A stretch of DNA of 9,065 bases, from contig DAOKYT010000087.1 of the NCBI GenBank assembly GCA_035326025.1, positions 1-9,065 of the forward strand. The letters are read 5' to 3'. Positions 6,889-9,065 of this stretch are shown here, piece by piece (position 1 is the stretch's first letter; every line of letters starts with the position of its first letter). The notes below the pieces were generated by a model. The model was not told the origin of the DNA, made no database searches, and saw only the letters and a program-made list of their open reading frames with translations. The translations under genes and the position numbers were made by a program. Origin of the DNA: Amarobacter sp035326025. Its GTDB lineage: Bacteria > Chloroflexota > Dehalococcoidia > Tepidiformales > Tepidiformaceae.

Positions 6889-7179
6889 GTGAACGACGAC
6901 GTGCTGCACGCGGTGGGCGAACTGAAGGCCGAGCTTGTCCGGCAGGGCGTCATTCTCGACCAGGTGCATCGGCAGACGACCATCACGAACGGGCGCGTCT
7001 CCGATCTGGAGAAGTGGAAGCACGCTTTCCAACTGTCCGACGCACACGCCAAGGGGGTTATGGAGGGGACCGGGACGGCCGCGCTCACGAAGGGCCAGCT
7101 CCGGGCACTCCTCACGATGATCACGGCGATGACGACCATCTCGGGGACCATCGTCGGGCTGGTGGTGAAGCTGCTATGA
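6889..7179 (+). CDS. XhlA-like holin-associated membrane protein
   Basis: A 96-aa product with a GTG start, GGAGGA (6876-6881) 7 bases upstream, 3 bases after the previous stop. Residues 1-50 are an amphipathic helix or coiled coil with TNGRVSDLEKW (residues 33-43), the signature I associate with haemolysin XhlA-type phage proteins. Residues 73-95 form a single membrane helix rich in Thr, Ile and Val, ending in KLL. XhlA-type proteins work with holins and an endolysin to lyse the host. The endolysin start overlaps this stop (ATGA), supporting a lysis role. It could alternatively be a small membrane anchor. Topology would place the coiled coil in the cytoplasm. Confidence 0.72.
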   Translation: MNDDVLHAVGELKAELVRQGVILDQVHRQTTITNGRVSDLEKWKHAFQLSDAHAKGVMEGTGTAALTKGQLRALLTMITAMTTISGTIVGLVVKLL

Positions 7180-8039
7180 CCAAGCTCATCGTCAACGGTT
7201 GGCTGCAACACCCCGACTTCCTGCGCGTGGATGGGCATCCGCTCAAGCTCTACACGGCGCCGAACACGGGTGATGGGGGTCTTGCCTGCCACAGTGTCGT
7301 GGGCGAAGAGGCGGACTTCCTCGACGGCGTGCCCAACCGCTTCCTGGACGACTCGCGAAACCCTGACGGCTCATTCACGGACTCCGCGGCGGCGAGCTGC
7401 ATGTTCATCCTTCGCAAGCGGATGCCGCACATCCAGATGTACCCGACCTGGGCATCGACGTGGACATCCGGTTCCCGTGGCGCCAACACGACGACCTGGG
7501 CGATGGAGGCCGAGGGCGGAGGCTACCAGTGGGTGCATGGGCAGCTTGTGCCCAATTTCTCGGAGCCGCTGACGGAGCACCAGGTTCGTGGCTTCCTGAT
7601 CATCGCCACGGCCTGGGAGCAAGAGAAGGGGCGGAAGCTGGAGGTAGGGCGCGGGAAGACGGTGCGGGCGCACTGGCAGCTCGCCAAGGACTTCGGGAGC
7701 GCGCCGACGGCCTGCGAAAGCGGGCGCTATCGGCACGCATGGGACCGGCTGATCGCCGGGGAACGGTACGAGGAGGACGAGATGACCAGGGAAGAGATCG
7801 AGGCGCTGGTGAACCAGAGGGTAGACGCGGCAATGGCGGCACAGTTCCGCACGCTGCTGAACCTCGCCATCAACGGTGGGCCGGGGGCGTACACCGACTC
7901 GCAGGGCAACCCGCTCCCGCTCATCCGTGACCATGCGCTTGTCACAGAAGTGAGGGAACACCTCGCTAACCACGCGGCCGGCGTCACCGGTCAAGTTCCA
8001 GAGCACACCCACCAGGGGGGAAAGGTGAACCGTCCATGA
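7176..8039 (+). CDS. Endolysin, N-acetylmuramoyl-L-alanine amidase type (Amidase_2-like)
   Basis: A 287-aa protein; the ATG overlaps the previous stop (ATGA) and has only a weak ribosome binding site, so it probably depends on coupling. The family cleaves the bond between muramic acid and L-alanine in peptidoglycan, with zinc. Candidate ligands are H39 (CHSVVG), H166 (RAHWQL) and C180 (TACESGRY); E111 or E113 in WAMEAEGG may be catalytic. The GRY after C180 matches the usual CPSGRY-type ending. Residues 1-198 are the enzyme. Residues 203-287 are a separate, acidic-to-polar tail with helices (EEIEALVNQRVDAAMAAQF) and a His-rich end. The tail is not a recognisable SH3b, LysM or peptidoglycan-binding domain and may bind the cell wall or mediate oligomers. 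No signal peptide, so release needs a holin. A strong internal start precedes the tail. Confidence 0.82.
   Translation: MTKLIVNGWLQHPDFLRVDGHPLKLYTAPNTGDGGLACHSVVGEEADFLDGVPNRFLDDSRNPDGSFTDSAAASCMFILRKRMPHIQMYPTWASTWTSGSRGANTTTWAMEAEGGGYQWVHGQLVPNFSEPLTEHQVRGFLIIATAWEQEKGRKLEVGRGKTVRAHWQLAKDFGSAPTACESGRYRHAWDRLIAGERYEEDEMTREEIEALVNQRVDAAMAAQFRTLLNLAINGGPGAYTDSQGNPLPLIRDHALVTEVREHLANHAAGVTGQVPEHTHQGGKVNRP
7771..7784 (+). promoter_or_regulatory. Internal Shine-Dalgarno and in-frame ATG in the endolysin gene
   Basis: AGGAGG at 7771-7776 lies 5 bases before an ATG at 7782-7784 that is in frame with the endolysin. Translation from it would give an 85-residue C-terminal fragment (residues 203-287). 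The spacing and match are better than at the gene's own start. The site falls at the predicted border between enzyme and tail. The codons there (GAG GAG GAC GAG) could also simply encode an acidic linker, so function is inferred. Confidence 0.5.
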
Positions 8040-8362
8040 TTGGAAAGATCGAAAGCGAGCACCGCACCGACGCGAGGGGAAAGCCTGCCGGGGGCACATC
8101 GCGAGCAACCGGCATCGAGATCGAGTGGCAGAACGGGCCGCTTGTGGACCCCGAGACCGGCGAGCGCCGCGAGCCCAACGGGGCGTTCGTTGAGAACGTC
8201 ATCCTCATAGCCATCGACCGGCTCCGCTACTACCAGTCCACCGAGTTCGTATGCCGCGAAAACGCGCTGGCCCTGACCAAGCTCGAAGAGGCGCTGCACT
8301 GGCTCCAGACCCGCACCGCCGACCGCGAGGCCCGCGGCGTCGAAGGCAAACACGAGAAGTAG
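8036..8362 (+). CDS. Tad1/Acb2-hairpin-like protein, candidate anti-defence nucleotide sponge
   Basis: A 108-aa product with an ATGA overlap with the endolysin and AAAGGTGA upstream. After a polar 24-residue N-terminus it has TGIEIEWQNGPL (residues 25-36), a GAFVENVILIAIDRLRYYQ helix (49-67), then FVCRENALALTKLEEALHWL (71-90) and RTADREARGVEGKHE (93-107). I recognise the RENALAxTKLEEALxWLxxRTxxRxxRGVEG pattern as that of the Acb2/Tad1 hairpin family. Known members bind cyclic ADP-ribose isomers made by Thoeris (Tad1) and/or cyclic nucleotides made by CBASS (Acb2) and so blunt abortive immunity. This is recall, not a search, and many members are annotated only as hypothetical. Which ligand this one binds cannot be told from sequence alone. 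No membrane segment. It lies between endolysin and holin, so it would be made with the late genes unless it has its own promoter; none is seen. Confidence 0.7.
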   Translation: MIGKIESEHRTDARGKPAGGTSRATGIEIEWQNGPLVDPETGERREPNGAFVENVILIAIDRLRYYQSTEFVCRENALALTKLEEALHWLQTRTADREARGVEGKHEK

Positions 8363-8372
8363 GAGGAGGACC

Positions 8373-8564
8373 ATGAACCTGAAAGGCTATCGAACCATCA
8401 TCGCGAACATCGTGGCGGTCATCGCGAGCGTCGGGTTGTTCTTCGGGGTGGTCATCCCGGAGGACGAACGAGCTGCCGTGATTGCGGGACTCGTAGCCAT
8501 CGTCAACATCGCACTGCGATTCGCGACCAGCACGCGGGTCGGCCAGTCCGGGCCGCCAGACTGA
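8373..8564 (+). CDS. Holin-like protein with two membrane helices
   Basis: A 63-aa product with a very strong ribosome binding site (GGAGGAGG, 8362-8369) just before the ATG, 10 bases after the previous stop. Residues 8-28 and 33-51 are hydrophobic helices separated by a short acidic turn (PEDER). The N-terminus is positively charged (MNLKGYR) and the end is polar (TSTRVGQSGPPD). The MNLK-x-Y-x-TI...VNIALRF.T layout is that of small phage holin-like proteins, which form membrane lesions that let the endolysin reach the cell wall. It closes the + strand gene run and is followed by a hairpin. With the XhlA-like protein, this phage encodes two candidate membrane lysis proteins. Confidence 0.78.
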   Translation: MNLKGYRTIIANIVAVIASVGLFFGVVIPEDERAAVIAGLVAIVNIALRFATSTRVGQSGPPD

Positions 8565-8568
8565 GCAG

Positions 8569-8601
8569 CGGCCCCCGGGTCGATGGCTGGCTCGGGGGCC
8601 G
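8569..8601 (+). terminator. GC-rich hairpin after the lysis genes, candidate terminator
   Basis: A perfect 9-bp inverted repeat, CGGCCCCCG (8569-8577) and CGGGGGCCG (8593-8601), with further wobble pairing inside, lies 5 bases after the holin stop. The bases after it (TGTCGTGG) are not T-rich, so it may act as a weak intrinsic terminator, a pause or an RNA-stabilising end. Confidence 0.55.
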
Positions 8602-8606
8602 TGTCG

Positions 8607-8615
8607 TGGTATAGT
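8607..8615 (+). promoter_or_regulatory. Possible extended -10 promoter
   Basis: TG-G-TATAGT matches an extended -10 element (TGnTATAAT) with one mismatch, in an otherwise very GC-rich gap. No good -35 hexamer is present at 17-18 bases upstream. A transcript would start near 8622 and run antisense into the integrase gene. Could be chance or part of an attachment site. Confidence 0.25.
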
Positions 8616-8650
8616 GCGCGTGGTTGGTGTCTCGCCGACGGGTGAGCAAC

Positions 8651-8679
8651 ACAAAGGGGGCCCCGAAACAGGGGCTCCC
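8651..8679 (-). terminator. Rho-independent terminator of the integrase gene
   Basis: Read on the minus strand, GGGAGCCCC pairs with GGGGCCCCC (9 bp, one G-T pair) around a TGTTTC loop and is followed by TTTGTGTT. It begins 12 bases beyond the integrase stop. On the + strand the same hairpin lacks a T tract. Confidence 0.78.
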
Positions 8680-8691
8680 GGCTTGTCCGGC

Positions 8692-9065
8692 TCAGGTGAT
8701 GCCCCAGGAACTCGCGGGCGTCTTGAAGGTCTCTCCGAGGCCGTACCCACCGCCCAGCGACTCGATGTACTTCTCGGTGGTAGCGATCTTGGCGTGCCCG
8801 AGCCGCTCTTTGGTTGCCTTGACGTTGCCCAGGTTCGCACGGGTGAACTCAGCCGCGAACGTATGACGGAGCATGTGCGGGGTCACACGGGTGTCGAGGT
8901 TCGCGTACCCTTCCATGGCGTGCAGCATCGCGTTCAGCGCGCCATAGCCCATCGGCCGGCGCCGGAGTGTCACCCAGACGTAGCCACCGGGCACCGTGGG
9001 CCTTCTCGGGTGCTGGAGCCGGGCCGCGTCTCGCGGCGGTCTCATAGGCATGTGGTTCGAGCTCC
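8692..9065 (-). CDS. Tyrosine recombinase / phage integrase, C-terminal catalytic part (5' partial)
   Basis: The frame stays open to the right edge of the window, so the N-terminal DNA-binding part is missing and the ATG at 9051 is probably internal. The catalytic end is clear. Counted from that ATG: H59-x-x-R62 in HMLRHTFAAEF, H86 in LGHAKIATT and the nucleophile Y95 in EKYIES, at the usual spacings (24 and 9 residues). The first catalytic arginine would lie beyond the edge. The family cuts and rejoins DNA at att sites through a covalent tyrosine-DNA link, inserting or excising the phage. The gene converges on the lysis operon and has its own terminator. Presence of an integrase argues for a temperate phage or prophage. 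The last residues (GETFKTPASSWGIT) follow the nucleophile helix and may be the tail that swaps between subunits. Confidence 0.93.
   Translation of the reverse strand, partial: SSNHMPMRPPRDAARLQHPRRPTVPGGYVWVTLRRRPMGYGALNAMLHAMEGYANLDTRVTPHMLRHTFAAEFTRANLGNVKATKERLGHAKIATTEKYIESLGGGYGLGETFKTPASSWGIT

Noticed and set aside
6774..7175. Longer N-terminus for the endolysin from an ATG at 6774
   Set aside because: The extension overlaps two good genes and has Arg/Gly-rich non-protein-like sequence. The ATGA-coupled start at 7176 begins the recognisable enzyme.
8602..8691. tRNA gene or tRNA 3' end as the integration site
   Set aside because: No T-loop sequence, acceptor pairing or cloverleaf can be drawn in the gap.
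8624..8866. An 80-codon + strand frame across the integrase end
   Set aside because: It overlaps the terminator and the catalytic end of the integrase, and has no ribosome binding site or domain.

Overview
This window is a late-gene block of a temperate, tailed bacteriophage or prophage from a GC-rich bacterium. The high G/C at third codon positions, frequent GTG starts and purine-rich ribosome binding sites fit a high-GC host. I cannot name the genus; an actinobacterial or Chloroflexota-type host is possible but not shown. No host chromosomal gene is visible.

Layout, left to right on the + strand: (1) 2-1465, the 3' part of a repeat protein with five visible 46-residue beta-propeller-like blades (138-bp tandem DNA repeats), followed by ten 22-residue repeats; (2) 1466-2605, a virion protein with an Ig/FN3-like N-terminus and an adaptor-like C-terminus; (3) 2602-2793, a small CGH...CxxC protein, probably zinc-binding; (4) 2790-4595, a 601-aa tail/neck structural protein; (5) 4595-6130, a repeat-rich tail fibre; (6) 6147-6587, a free-standing HNH endonuclease with different codon use; (7) 6580-6885, an unknown 101-aa helical protein; (8) 6889-7179, an XhlA-like one-helix membrane protein; (9) 7176-8039, an Amidase_2-type endolysin with a possible internal translation start; (10) 8036-8362, a Tad1/Acb2-hairpin-like protein, a candidate sponge for immune nucleotide signals; (11) 8373-8564, a two-helix holin-like protein. 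A GC-rich hairpin follows. An integrase (8692-9065, partial) comes from the opposite strand, with its own terminator at 8651-8679.

The + strand genes abut or overlap by a few bases nearly throughout, so they read as one translationally coupled late transcript: virion proteins first, then lysis proteins. The integrase is convergent with the lysis end, so the 8565-8691 gap is the only non-coding stretch and the natural place to look for attP or a small RNA.

The most notable observations are: (a) near-identical propeller blades whose differences concentrate in two short windows predicted to lie on the same face; (b) a likely anti-Thoeris/anti-CBASS protein embedded in the lysis cassette; (c) a strong internal Shine-Dalgarno plus in-frame ATG in the endolysin, suggesting a second, C-terminal-only product.
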